DNA from: a virus
IMG/VR virus record: IMGVR_UViG_3300006802_000553
Coordinates: 1-24,274 of that record
Direction: 5' to 3' (one strand)
Length of the DNA stretch: 24,274 nt
Numbering within the stretch: the stretch's first letter is position 1; each line of letters starts with the position of its first letter. This document shows, piece after piece, positions 5,312 to 12,501 of this stretch. The notes under the pieces are model-generated. The model saw only the letters and a program-made list of their open reading frames with translations, was not told the DNA's origin and did no database searches. The translations under genes were made by a program, and so were the position numbers.

Positions 5312-5423
5312 TGCGAGCCTCTTGCTTGCGTTTAGCGCGTTTATCCTTGGCCGTAGTCCGAAACACCTTGGCCTTGAAATAGCGCAATGCGCTGGCATGG
5401 GGGTTGCGTTTAATAGCCCTCAC
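5298..5423 (-). CDS. Small basic peptide in the lysis block, 41 residues
   Basis: A GTG at 5423 overlaps the endolysin stop (GTGA) and opens a 41-residue frame whose TAG lies just inside the holin start. The product begins MRAIKRNPHASALRYFKAKV and continues with RTTAKDKRAKRKQEARNEMD; about a third of it is Lys or Arg. The NPHA-x-ALR-x-F pattern resembles short basic phage peptides that I recall but cannot name. It fills the 108-base gap between endolysin and holin and overlaps both neighbours, which argues for a real gene translated by coupling. The ribosome-binding site is weak (ggcggg). The function is unknown; binding to nucleic acid or membrane is possible from charge alone. Confidence 0.62.
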   Translation of the reverse strand: MRAIKRNPHASALRYFKAKVFRTTAKDKRAKRKQEARNEMD

Positions 5424-5803
5424 GCCGGATAATCCCGCCAAGGTAGCTGCCAGTGCGGCCCATCTTTAAAGCTGCGCCAATCGCCGCCCCATTCAATCTT
5501 CACGCCCTCGTGAGCAGCAGCAGCTTTAACAATCAATGCCAGCTTATGATACAGCGGCCAATCCCACGAAACTTTACCCTCAATAAGAGGAGCAATGTCC
5601 ACAGCATGACCCGTCAAATGGCGGCTCTTAAAAGTTTTAGAAGCACCAGAAGCAACAAGCCTTCTCTGGCGCTCAGGTGTACGCAGCCCCTCTAGTATCG
5701 TGAAGTCTAAGTTGCTTGTGCTAATGGCGCGGTTCATTACCCTAACTAAATCAGAGTGAACGCCCTCTAGTCGAGCAAGTGAACGTGATCCAAAAGTATA
5801 CAT
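5420..5803 (-). CDS. Endolysin, M15 family peptidase
   Basis: The 127-residue product is a single M15-type metallopeptidase domain like VanY / L-alanyl-D-glutamate endolysins. The zinc motif SRHLTGHAVDI gives ligands H62 and D69, and GPHW supplies H117; E104 or D108 in EWGGDW is the likely catalytic acid. Such enzymes cut the peptide side-chains of peptidoglycan. It has no signal peptide, so it should reach the periplasm through a holin. The ATG overlaps the stop of the exonuclease gene (TAATG), so translation is probably coupled. All expected zinc residues are present. Confidence 0.93.
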   Translation of the reverse strand: MYTFGSRSLARLEGVHSDLVRVMNRAISTSNLDFTILEGLRTPERQRRLVASGASKTFKSRHLTGHAVDIAPLIEGKVSWDWPLYHKLALIVKAAAAHEGVKIEWGGDWRSFKDGPHWQLPWRDYPA

Positions 5804-6540
5804 TAGATTTCTATATTCCTAACCGCTCGTTTAGTTCGCTTGCCCTGATACCAATGAGCACAGTCTTTACACTGTAATCTCTGTGCCGAAAAGTAACGTG
5901 TGTAGGCAAGACCACGCTTCTGAACATTAAGTGATCCGCAAGCTGGACAGGCTTCGCTATTGCCGATTCCAAGGTGCGGGTGATTTCGGATATAAGGCCG
6001 CAACTTTTTATATAACCGCTCAGTAAGATGTGTGTCCTGTTTGTTGTAGCGTTCCATAAGGCGCTGGGCTTTCTCGTCGCCCTTCAAGACATCAGTCCAA
6101 AGTGAATGACCTTGATGCTGCACTTTGCTGCCAATTCCTAGCAACTGGCTTACATGGTCAAGCTTGTGGCTATCAAAGCGGAATTGCTGGCGAACCACCT
6201 TGTAAAGATCGATGGATGCCGTGGGTGGCGGTGGCTCCATGCCCTGCCTGATGAACTCGCCGCGCATATATTTGTTGTCGAAGCCATCGTTGTTGTAACC
6301 GCAGACTGCATCGGCCTCTCCCCAGAGATCGTGCATGGCTTTGAGCATTCCCTCATGCCCGTCCTTCCAATCGGCGTGAAAGTAAACTTTAGATTTGCCA
6401 TACCACTTGGCAGCAAAACAAATAACGCCACCAAATTCTCGGATCTGATTTAAGGCAAGGTTTTGGTCGCGCATTCCCCAAACTTCAGCGACCATAGGGC
6501 GAGTTTCTATATCGTAGAAAAGTATCTTAGCATGGGACAT
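5803..6540 (-). CDS. DEDDy 3'-5' exonuclease-like protein with C-terminal zinc ribbon
   Basis: The 245-residue product has the three motifs of the DnaQ/DEDD exonuclease superfamily: YDIETRP with D10 and E12, YNNDGFDNKYM with D88, and YNKQDTHLTERL with Y165 and D169, the Y-x3-D form of the DEDDy subgroup. It looks like the RNase H-like exonuclease part of family B DNA polymerases or the RNase_H_2 family, without any polymerase domain. A zinc ribbon follows, with C198/C201 and C224/C227 in CPACG and CKDC. It should cut DNA or RNA ends. Its place between the membrane coiled-coil gene and the endolysin is unexpected for a replication function. A good aaggggga site precedes the ATG. Confidence 0.85.
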   Translation of the reverse strand: MSHAKILFYDIETRPMVAEVWGMRDQNLALNQIREFGGVICFAAKWYGKSKVYFHADWKDGHEGMLKAMHDLWGEADAVCGYNNDGFDNKYMRGEFIRQGMEPPPPTASIDLYKVVRQQFRFDSHKLDHVSQLLGIGSKVQHQGHSLWTDVLKGDEKAQRLMERYNKQDTHLTERLYKKLRPYIRNHPHLGIGNSEACPACGSLNVQKRGLAYTRYFSAQRLQCKDCAHWYQGKRTKRAVRNIEI

Positions 6541-6551
6541 TCTAATCCCCC

Positions 6552-6818
6552 TTAGTTACGATCTTCCTTTTGATCTAACTTTTGGAAAAGAACGTCAAGT
6601 CTTTGTTCAACGTGCTTAAATCCTTCGCGCATACCATCGCGCATATCTTTAACTGCATCTTTAAAATCATCCCTGCGAACATAAGTCTCAGGAATAGACT
6701 GCTGAGTTTCAGCAATTTTGCGCTCAAGATCTTTTACGGTTCCCCAAATAATTTTGGCAATCCAGCTAACAACAGCGCCGAAGCCAATGAAGATCCAGTT
6801 TAAAAGATTCTGTTCCAT
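6552..6818 (-). CDS. Membrane-anchored coiled-coil protein, possible lysis accessory
   Basis: The 88-residue product has an N-terminal membrane segment at about residues 5-25 (LLNWIFIGFGAVVSWIAKII). It is followed by a charged helix with ETYVRRDDFKDAVKDMRDG and a heptad-like tail (VEQRLDVLFQKLDQKE). Proteins of this shape, with the T/Y-V-R-R-D-D-F element, are common between tail fibre and lysis genes of tailed phages. They have been suggested to act as holins, antiholins or lysis accessories, but the role is not established. It starts one base after the tail-fibre stop and has no strong ribosome-binding site, so translation is probably coupled to the fibre gene. Confidence 0.72.
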   Translation of the reverse strand: MEQNLLNWIFIGFGAVVSWIAKIIWGTVKDLERKIAETQQSIPETYVRRDDFKDAVKDMRDGMREGFKHVEQRLDVLFQKLDQKEDRN

Positions 6819-6819
6819 A

Positions 6820-8670
6820 TCAAGGCTGCTGTGCTGTAAATGAAGGGAAGTTCCAAGACAGCAAGCCAGTGCCAGAGGTGCGCTTAGCTACCAATCTAAC
6901 GTAATAGTTTGTCGAAGCGGTAAGTCCAGTAACTGTTGTTGGGCCTACCTCTACATACCCCGGCTCTTCTTCTCCCGGCGTGTTAATTGGCGCGGATCCC
7001 GTAGCACTAGCCACAACCGTCCAGTTAGAATTGTCAGAAGAATATTGAGTTTGAATCTGAGCAGTTGTGTTGCCCTGATACATAGCGTTTGCGTTTAGTT
7101 TTAGTTGACCGCTGCCATCTGATTGAACCTGTGCGTCAGCATCCGTTACAGCAACGTAGGTAGCAGTCGAAATGTTGTCCCAAGTCTGGTCAGTAAAGCT
7201 TGTAGAGCCGCTTGTGCCGCCAGAAATAGGGGCGGCTAAGCTGCGGCTAACCACAATGCTCTTGTTGTAAGTAACGCCCTCAAAAATAACAGGCACAACA
7301 ATAGAGCCAGCAGCATTAGCGACTGTCAAACTTACATTGACCACCCCTGTGGCGACAGAAGCAGTAGCCGTAATCCCTGTAGTGGGATTAAGAGTACCAA
7401 CCGTAACGCCAGAAGTCTGCTGAACGCCGCCCTTATAAACCTTAATGCCGCGAGTAAGCGGCAAGCCAGTGGTCGTTATGCCAGATGCGTCAGCTTGTAT
7501 GATAAACGGATCTACATCAGCGATGACAATCTGATTAGACGAAGTGACATCAGCCACCTGAGAAGACCAGTTGCTACCATTCCAACGGTAAAGAATACCA
7601 TCATCAGTATCGTACCAAAGATCTCCAACGCCTTCGGCAGTTGGAGCAGACGCAGAATAAAAGGTCGTTACCTTTCCGTCCGCTGTTGCCTGAGCAGTCG
7701 CAGCATTAGCAATTGCAGTTGCAATTGCGCTATCTTGAATGGCGACAAAAGATGTCCCGTTATGACGATACAGTTTGTTCCCGTCATTTGTGTCAATCCA
7801 AAAGTCACCAAGGCTTCCGCCAACTGGTGCATCGTTCTGGTAAAATGATTCAATCTTTCCATCAGCTGTGCTTTGCGCTGTTGCGGCATTAGCAATTGCA
7901 GTAGCAGCATTCGCCAACGCCAGATCTGCATCTGCTTGAGCAGCATCGGCATCCGCCTGAGCGGCATCAGCATCAGACTGCACCCCAGCAATTGAGGCTG
8001 TAAGAGTTGCATTAAGGGAGCTAATGCTAGAGCCGAGAGAGCTAATGCTGGAGTCAATTGCGTTTAGCTTGGCTTGAACATTGGTTCCGCTTGTAGTCTG
8101 AACCAAAGAAGCGCCTTGGTTAACAGCAGTGTTGGCAAGATCCTGCCGCAAACCGCTATCGCCAGTACCAGTGCTAACGGCGACCTGACCATTGCTATCA
8201 AAAACAAGATACTTGTTTGTACGCAAACTCTTGGCGGGAATAGTTAAGAGGTCAAGGGGGCTGTCGCCATCAGCCAGCTTGAAAACGCGACTGTCCAAAG
8301 TAGTCTGCAAGTTTTGCAGATTGACAATAATACGATCAAGATCGTTGTTTAAGGAGTCAATGTTAAATGGGCCAGCAAGCGGGAAGTCCGTAAGACGCTC
8401 GACAGTTACCTCACGAGAAATAACAATCACATCATTCAAAGCAGCGCCCGGACTGCCAAGAGTAATACTCCCACCGCCAGTAACGTTAGCACCAGTTACC
8501 GAGTACTCATTGGCATTTGCTGGGGTAGCATCGTAAGTAAGCTCAACGCCATTCTTATAGACATTAAGATTAGCGTTTTCAAAAAACTCAAACGGCACAG
8601 CAAACGTAACCTGCCCCGAAGTGGCAGTATACTCTACTCGTGAGGTGTTATCGTTAATTATAATTGGCAT
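6820..8670 (-). CDS. Tail fibre protein
   Basis: The 616-residue protein starts with a virion-attachment domain (about 1-170): YTATSGQVTFAVPFEFF, NVYKNGVEL and ISREVTVERLTDFP, as in T7 gp17-like tail fibres. A rod follows (about 175-265) with heptad-type Ser/Leu and repeated DADAAQA units, expected to form a trimeric coiled coil. Two tandem 57-residue units follow (257-313 and 317-373), each ending in GD-x-W-x-DT...YR-x-NG. After that come a beta-rich Ig-like region (about 378-480) and a fibronectin-like end with TVTGLTASTNYYVRLVA. The C-terminal half is likely to contact the host surface. The ggag site is nine bases before the ATG, and a copy of the repeated late motif lies 42 bases upstream. 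No reverse transcriptase is present, so no diversity-generating system is evident. Confidence 0.88.
   Translation of the reverse strand: MPIIINDNTSRVEYTATSGQVTFAVPFEFFENANLNVYKNGVELTYDATPANANEYSVTGANVTGGGSITLGSPGAALNDVIVISREVTVERLTDFPLAGPFNIDSLNNDLDRIIVNLQNLQTTLDSRVFKLADGDSPLDLLTIPAKSLRTNKYLVFDSNGQVAVSTGTGDSGLRQDLANTAVNQGASLVQTTSGTNVQAKLNAIDSSISSLGSSISSLNATLTASIAGVQSDADAAQADADAAQADADLALANAATAIANAATAQSTADGKIESFYQNDAPVGGSLGDFWIDTNDGNKLYRHNGTSFVAIQDSAIATAIANAATAQATADGKVTTFYSASAPTAEGVGDLWYDTDDGILYRWNGSNWSSQVADVTSSNQIVIADVDPFIIQADASGITTTGLPLTRGIKVYKGGVQQTSGVTVGTLNPTTGITATASVATGVVNVSLTVANAAGSIVVPVIFEGVTYNKSIVVSRSLAAPISGGTSGSTSFTDQTWDNISTATYVAVTDADAQVQSDGSGQLKLNANAMYQGNTTAQIQTQYSSDNSNWTVVASATGSAPINTPGEEEPGYVEVGPTTVTGLTASTNYYVRLVAKRTSGTGLLSWNFPSFTAQQP
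7552..7902 (-). repeat. Two tandem 57-residue repeats in the tail fibre gene
   Basis: Residues 257-313 (bases 7732-7902) and 317-373 (7552-7722) align throughout: ATAIANAATAQ[SA]TADGK, a variable loop, then GD[FL]W[IY]DT[ND]DG, YR[HW]NG. The alanine-rich half is likely coiled coil and the GDLW half a small beta unit. They are diverged copies of one unit, presumably from an old duplication that lengthened the fibre. Confidence 0.85.
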
Positions 8671-8695
8671 CTAAGAGTCTCCGAAACCCTATTGC

Positions 8696-8709
8696 AGTTA
8701 AATTTAACT
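8696..8709. promoter_or_regulatory. 14-base perfect palindrome between ejection-protein and fibre genes
   Basis: The sequence agttaaatttaact is its own reverse complement. It lies three bases downstream of a copy of the repeated late motif and 25 bases before the fibre ATG. AT-rich palindromes of this length are typical of protein-binding sites, but it may also be chance in AT-rich intergenic DNA. Confidence 0.4.
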
Positions 8710-8712
8710 AGC

Positions 8713-8726
8713 TATCAATGGACTAA
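8713..8726 (-). promoter_or_regulatory. Late motif copy B, ahead of the tail fibre gene
   Basis: On the minus strand this reads TTAGTCCATTGATA, identical over 14 bases to the copy at 22864-22877. Its TAG is the stop codon of the 1256-residue ejection protein, and it ends 42 bases before the fibre start. It does not match a host sigma-70 promoter well. A role as a phage-specific promoter or operator is inferred from repetition and location. Confidence 0.5.
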
Positions 8727-11700
8727 TCCACGGTCGGCCTATATGGTTCTAGCCCACCAGAAGACCTTCTGCTTTCATTTAAAAGAGCATCAGGATCATC
8801 TGCGAAATAATTCGACATAGATCTTTCGGCATCTTTCATTAACGATTGAATGACAAACCAATTGTTAAAAGGCAATGATCGCCTGATTGCACCCCCTACT
8901 TCAGTAGAGCTTGCATCATCATCTGAAAACACTCGGATAAGATCGCTTATCTTGGAAACAGCAGGGCCAGACAAATCACCTAAAGCTTCAAGATAATCGT
9001 CATGGCTCGCAAAAGGCTTGAGCCCCATCAATGGGCGAATTCCCACCTCTCCTAAAGTAGCTGTTTCTACTAGAGTAGGAATTTCTGAGTAAATGCCAGC
9101 AATACCAGATTGATCTACTGCTCGAACCATTTTCTCTAATGGCGAAGCCTGTTCCCAATACCATGAAGAGCCAGACAAATCTGCCTTCAAGCTGCTTACC
9201 ATGTAGCCAAGGCCAATCATAGTTGCCATGCCCATGTATGCGTTTTCATCCCGGCCCTGTAATGAGGAGAGCAGCACTTTATTTGCTGCTGAAAACCCAT
9301 AAGCCATAAATTGAAATGGAAGAGTCAGTAGTGGGAACTCACGCCCCTTGATAAATCCTCTGGCAATTTCGGGAAGATCGCTTGGGCTTGCAGTTGGAAT
9401 AATGCGGCGGGTCATTCCATTAACAGCAGTAATGTACCGTTTGGCAAGTGCAGCGTCAGGCCATTCGCTTGCGTTTGCAAGGAAAATGTCTCCCTCTTTT
9501 TCCAAGGGCATTTTGACAATTGCTTTGGCATCCTCAATTGAGAGGCCATAGCTTGCCATGTTTTTTATCAACTTCTCGCTGGCTTTTCCATCTGCAATCT
9601 TATGCAGATCTTCAAGGAAGAATTGGTGTGTCATAAACCCACTAAAACCCTTGGTTACATCTGTAATAGGAGCAAGCAAGTTTAGAATTTGAAATGGCCC
9701 GTGAGCAAAGTCAGTCATCTTTTGGGCTGCTCGACCTACTCGACTACTAGATGCTCCAGTAGGCCCACCTTGCTCAACAAAACGAGAGAGAGCGCTTGAT
9801 GAGTAAACGTCCAATCCCTGATTAGTTAGCTCTTTAATCTTATCCGATACGTTTTTGTACAATTCACGATTGCCAAACGCATGATCCATCGTTGCGCCAA
9901 GCACACGATTAAATCCATGCACCATCATGACGCGAGGAACTTCCGTAAGCGAAGAAAGACCAGCACCACCAAGTGAGGTAAGGGTACCATACCCCCGAAG
10001 ATTAGAAGCAATCCTACGCTTATTCAGCATGGCGGGATCATTAGAATAAATTGCGCCGGTTGCAGTATCGCGTACGCGCTGAAGATCAGATCTCAAAGCA
10101 GCGGCTTGACGAATACCATCGTCAAAGTCGGCAAAATCCAATTCATCAATTGCAGTAAGAATCACATCATCAATTGAATCTTTTGCAGATGAATCGCCAA
10201 ACTTAACATATAGCTCATGGATAGTGCCAAAGCGATGCCCGTAAGTCCGAAACAAACGCTCCATGTTTGTTTCGATAAAGTCAGCAACCAATTCATTCGG
10301 TATATCAAGCTCGCGAGATTTAAAAAACGAAGCGCTTGCACTTCTGTTTTCCGGCAAAAGCTGAAGCTCACCTAGCTCTGCTTGCTGAATAATCTGATTG
10401 ATTGTTCTATCAACGCGAGCCGCAATATCTTCCTCAGTGTGCTTGGTATTAGGAAGAGGATTCTCCTTAAACCAATCAAAAAGAATTTTCCTAAGATGGC
10501 GCGGGCCTTCTTCGTCCGCAATAACTTCATCAATTAACCAATAGCGAGTAAGATAAAACTTTTCGTTCTTTGGAGAAGTTTTTACATCATCATAAATGCC
10601 GGCAATACGATCATCTATAAACTTTAAATACTCTCGCTGCCTTTCAGTTAGCTGAGCAAAAACTCCAATGCCTTCTGCTTCTTTGGCTTTTTGAATAAGG
10701 GCTTTTTGTTTTGGAGTAGGTTCAAGTTTTTTACTCCATGAGCCTTCAAGCATCTCATCAAGGATAACAAGGTAGCGCTTTTGCGCTTCTGTTAGTCCTC
10801 GTTCTTCTTGCATCTTAAGAAGCTTGTTTCTAGTTTCAATATACCTTTCAGCGCGAGCTTTATTCCGCTCCTCAATATCATCAGCTATTTTTTTAAGAGC
10901 GGCTTTTGCGTCTTTTGCGCCAGCAATAATACTGCGACGAGTTTCGGCAAGGGTAGCCTTGCGTCCTTTATCTTCTTCATCAAGACGGTTGAGCAGTTCT
11001 GCCAATCCTTCATCTTCGTCTAAGTCAAACTTAGTAACGCGAGTAAGATCGTCCAACAGATCATCATACTGATCCGTTAGCTCAGACAGCTTGACTAGTT
11101 CTCGTTTGCTTAGCTCTGGCTTTTTTTCAAGCTGAGCAATCTTATCAAGGATTTGACGCGCCCGATTTGATTTCAAAGCAATAAACTTACGGCGACCCTT
11201 CGCCCCCTTGATGGCTCCTGATTCTGACCCAGCCCTTTCTGCTTCGTCAAAAAACTTGCGAGCTATGTCTACGCCTTCACGAACAAAAGGATTATCAGTT
11301 TCAATCCTGTCTCGTTTGTGCGCTCGAAAAACTTCGTCTTGAAATTCTTCGTATGTCATTAAGCCTTTGGAACCAGCCCGGCCACGCTTGCCGAATGCTT
11401 CCGCAGCGCGTTGCATATCTGTGGCAAGGTTAATGCCGAACACCTGAGCACCCTGCCCACCAGTCAAATAGCGAGCGTAGAGTTTTCGCATTTGACTTGT
11501 TGCATCAGCAGCGGCTCCCCGCCATAAATCAGCAGCAAGATAAGCAGAGCTTTCGGTAGCAATGTTTTGACGATTGCGTTCAAATACCACGCCATAGTCG
11601 CCCAACATACCGTTGACGAAATCCTCAACGGCACGAATGCCAGAGTTTTGCATTTTTCCAATAAAAGACAAACCCTGAATTTTTTCTAAACCATAAGCCT

Positions 11701-12493
11701 TGGCTACGCCCGTCTTCGCTGCGCCTGTTGGTCTAGCCACAAAGCCAGTGTTAGAGGTTATATAAGGCTCTGGCGTAAGGCCAAGCTCCTTGTTGTCTAA
11801 ATGCCTTGAGGCACTCCACTCGCCATATTCATTAATCCAGCGGTCAACATCTGCGGCCTTATAAAGCTTTGCGCCATAGGCAATGCCAGAAAGCGCACCA
11901 GCAAAAAGGCCGGTGTAAACCGTGTTCATGCGAGCTTCTTCTCTGGTTAACGTTGGATCGGTTTCTAATCCAACAGCGCCCTCAACAAGACTCGCTCCTA
12001 CAGCACTAATAGCTGCGCCTCTAATACCCGCAGCCATGATCCCGGGAATTGGTATATAGTTGACAGGATTAAAAGCTTCGGAAAACAGCACTCCCCCTAA
12101 GCCCAGTTCTCTAGCTACATTTTGACGGCGCTGGCTGTTTCGATCTATTCGTTGCTTAATGAAATTTTGATGCTTCTCACTAAACACCCCAATAAAATCT
12201 TCAGCCCAAGGTTCGTAGCCAGCAATACGATCAGGCCGGAAAGCATTATAACTTAAATCTTCTACATCATTCCAAAGCGTGTAAGTTTCCATCAATCTCT
12301 GCCATGGAGATTGCAGGGCAACAGCATCGCCAATAGCAGAAATCCAGCCGCTAAAGGACGGTGCTTGAGGCTCTGGCCTTTTGGCGCGCTCCTCCTCTGT
12401 TAAAAGAATCGTCGAGGGTTTGGGAACGCCAAAGCTTTTATCGCCTTCAGCGCCCTCAATAAACCTACCATATACAGGATATTGACTAGGCAT
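8723..12493 (-). CDS. Large internal virion / ejection protein (gp16-like)
   Basis: The 1256-residue protein has the layout of the large ejection proteins of T7-type podoviruses. Near residue 130 there is FNPVNYIPIPG followed by Ala/Gly-rich membrane-interacting helices; about 500-640 is long and strongly charged helical. The C-terminal 250 residues carry LTLPFQFMAYGFSAANKVL, YMGMATMIGLGYMVSSL, AVDQSGIAGIYSE and RSLPFNNWF, the conserved tail of gp16-like proteins. It should be packaged in the capsid core and pass into the host envelope to form the DNA channel. Unlike T7 gp16 it has no visible lytic transglycosylase domain; that activity lies in the neighbouring 936-residue protein. An agaggg site precedes the ATG, and the gap from the gene before is eight bases. 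Confidence 0.82.
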   Translation of the reverse strand: MPSQYPVYGRFIEGAEGDKSFGVPKPSTILLTEEERAKRPEPQAPSFSGWISAIGDAVALQSPWQRLMETYTLWNDVEDLSYNAFRPDRIAGYEPWAEDFIGVFSEKHQNFIKQRIDRNSQRRQNVARELGLGGVLFSEAFNPVNYIPIPGIMAAGIRGAAISAVGASLVEGAVGLETDPTLTREEARMNTVYTGLFAGALSGIAYGAKLYKAADVDRWINEYGEWSASRHLDNKELGLTPEPYITSNTGFVARPTGAAKTGVAKAYGLEKIQGLSFIGKMQNSGIRAVEDFVNGMLGDYGVVFERNRQNIATESSAYLAADLWRGAAADATSQMRKLYARYLTGGQGAQVFGINLATDMQRAAEAFGKRGRAGSKGLMTYEEFQDEVFRAHKRDRIETDNPFVREGVDIARKFFDEAERAGSESGAIKGAKGRRKFIALKSNRARQILDKIAQLEKKPELSKRELVKLSELTDQYDDLLDDLTRVTKFDLDEDEGLAELLNRLDEEDKGRKATLAETRRSIIAGAKDAKAALKKIADDIEERNKARAERYIETRNKLLKMQEERGLTEAQKRYLVILDEMLEGSWSKKLEPTPKQKALIQKAKEAEGIGVFAQLTERQREYLKFIDDRIAGIYDDVKTSPKNEKFYLTRYWLIDEVIADEEGPRHLRKILFDWFKENPLPNTKHTEEDIAARVDRTINQIIQQAELGELQLLPENRSASASFFKSRELDIPNELVADFIETNMERLFRTYGHRFGTIHELYVKFGDSSAKDSIDDVILTAIDELDFADFDDGIRQAAALRSDLQRVRDTATGAIYSNDPAMLNKRRIASNLRGYGTLTSLGGAGLSSLTEVPRVMMVHGFNRVLGATMDHAFGNRELYKNVSDKIKELTNQGLDVYSSSALSRFVEQGGPTGASSSRVGRAAQKMTDFAHGPFQILNLLAPITDVTKGFSGFMTHQFFLEDLHKIADGKASEKLIKNMASYGLSIEDAKAIVKMPLEKEGDIFLANASEWPDAALAKRYITAVNGMTRRIIPTASPSDLPEIARGFIKGREFPLLTLPFQFMAYGFSAANKVLLSSLQGRDENAYMGMATMIGLGYMVSSLKADLSGSSWYWEQASPLEKMVRAVDQSGIAGIYSEIPTLVETATLGEVGIRPLMGLKPFASHDDYLEALGDLSGPAVSKISDLIRVFSDDDASSTEVGGAIRRSLPFNNWFVIQSLMKDAERSMSNYFADDPDALLNESRRSSGGLEPYRPTVD

Positions 12494-12501
12494 TAATCCC
12501 T

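Noticed and set aside
5112-5432. 106-residue plus-strand ORF across the holin and small basic gene
   Set aside because: It is the antisense shadow of two overlapping lysis genes and has no ribosome-binding site or recognisable pattern.
6820-8670. Possible diversity-generating retroelement target in the tail fibre, as in BPP-1
   Set aside because: No reverse transcriptase, template repeat or C-type lectin-like variable region is visible in the window.
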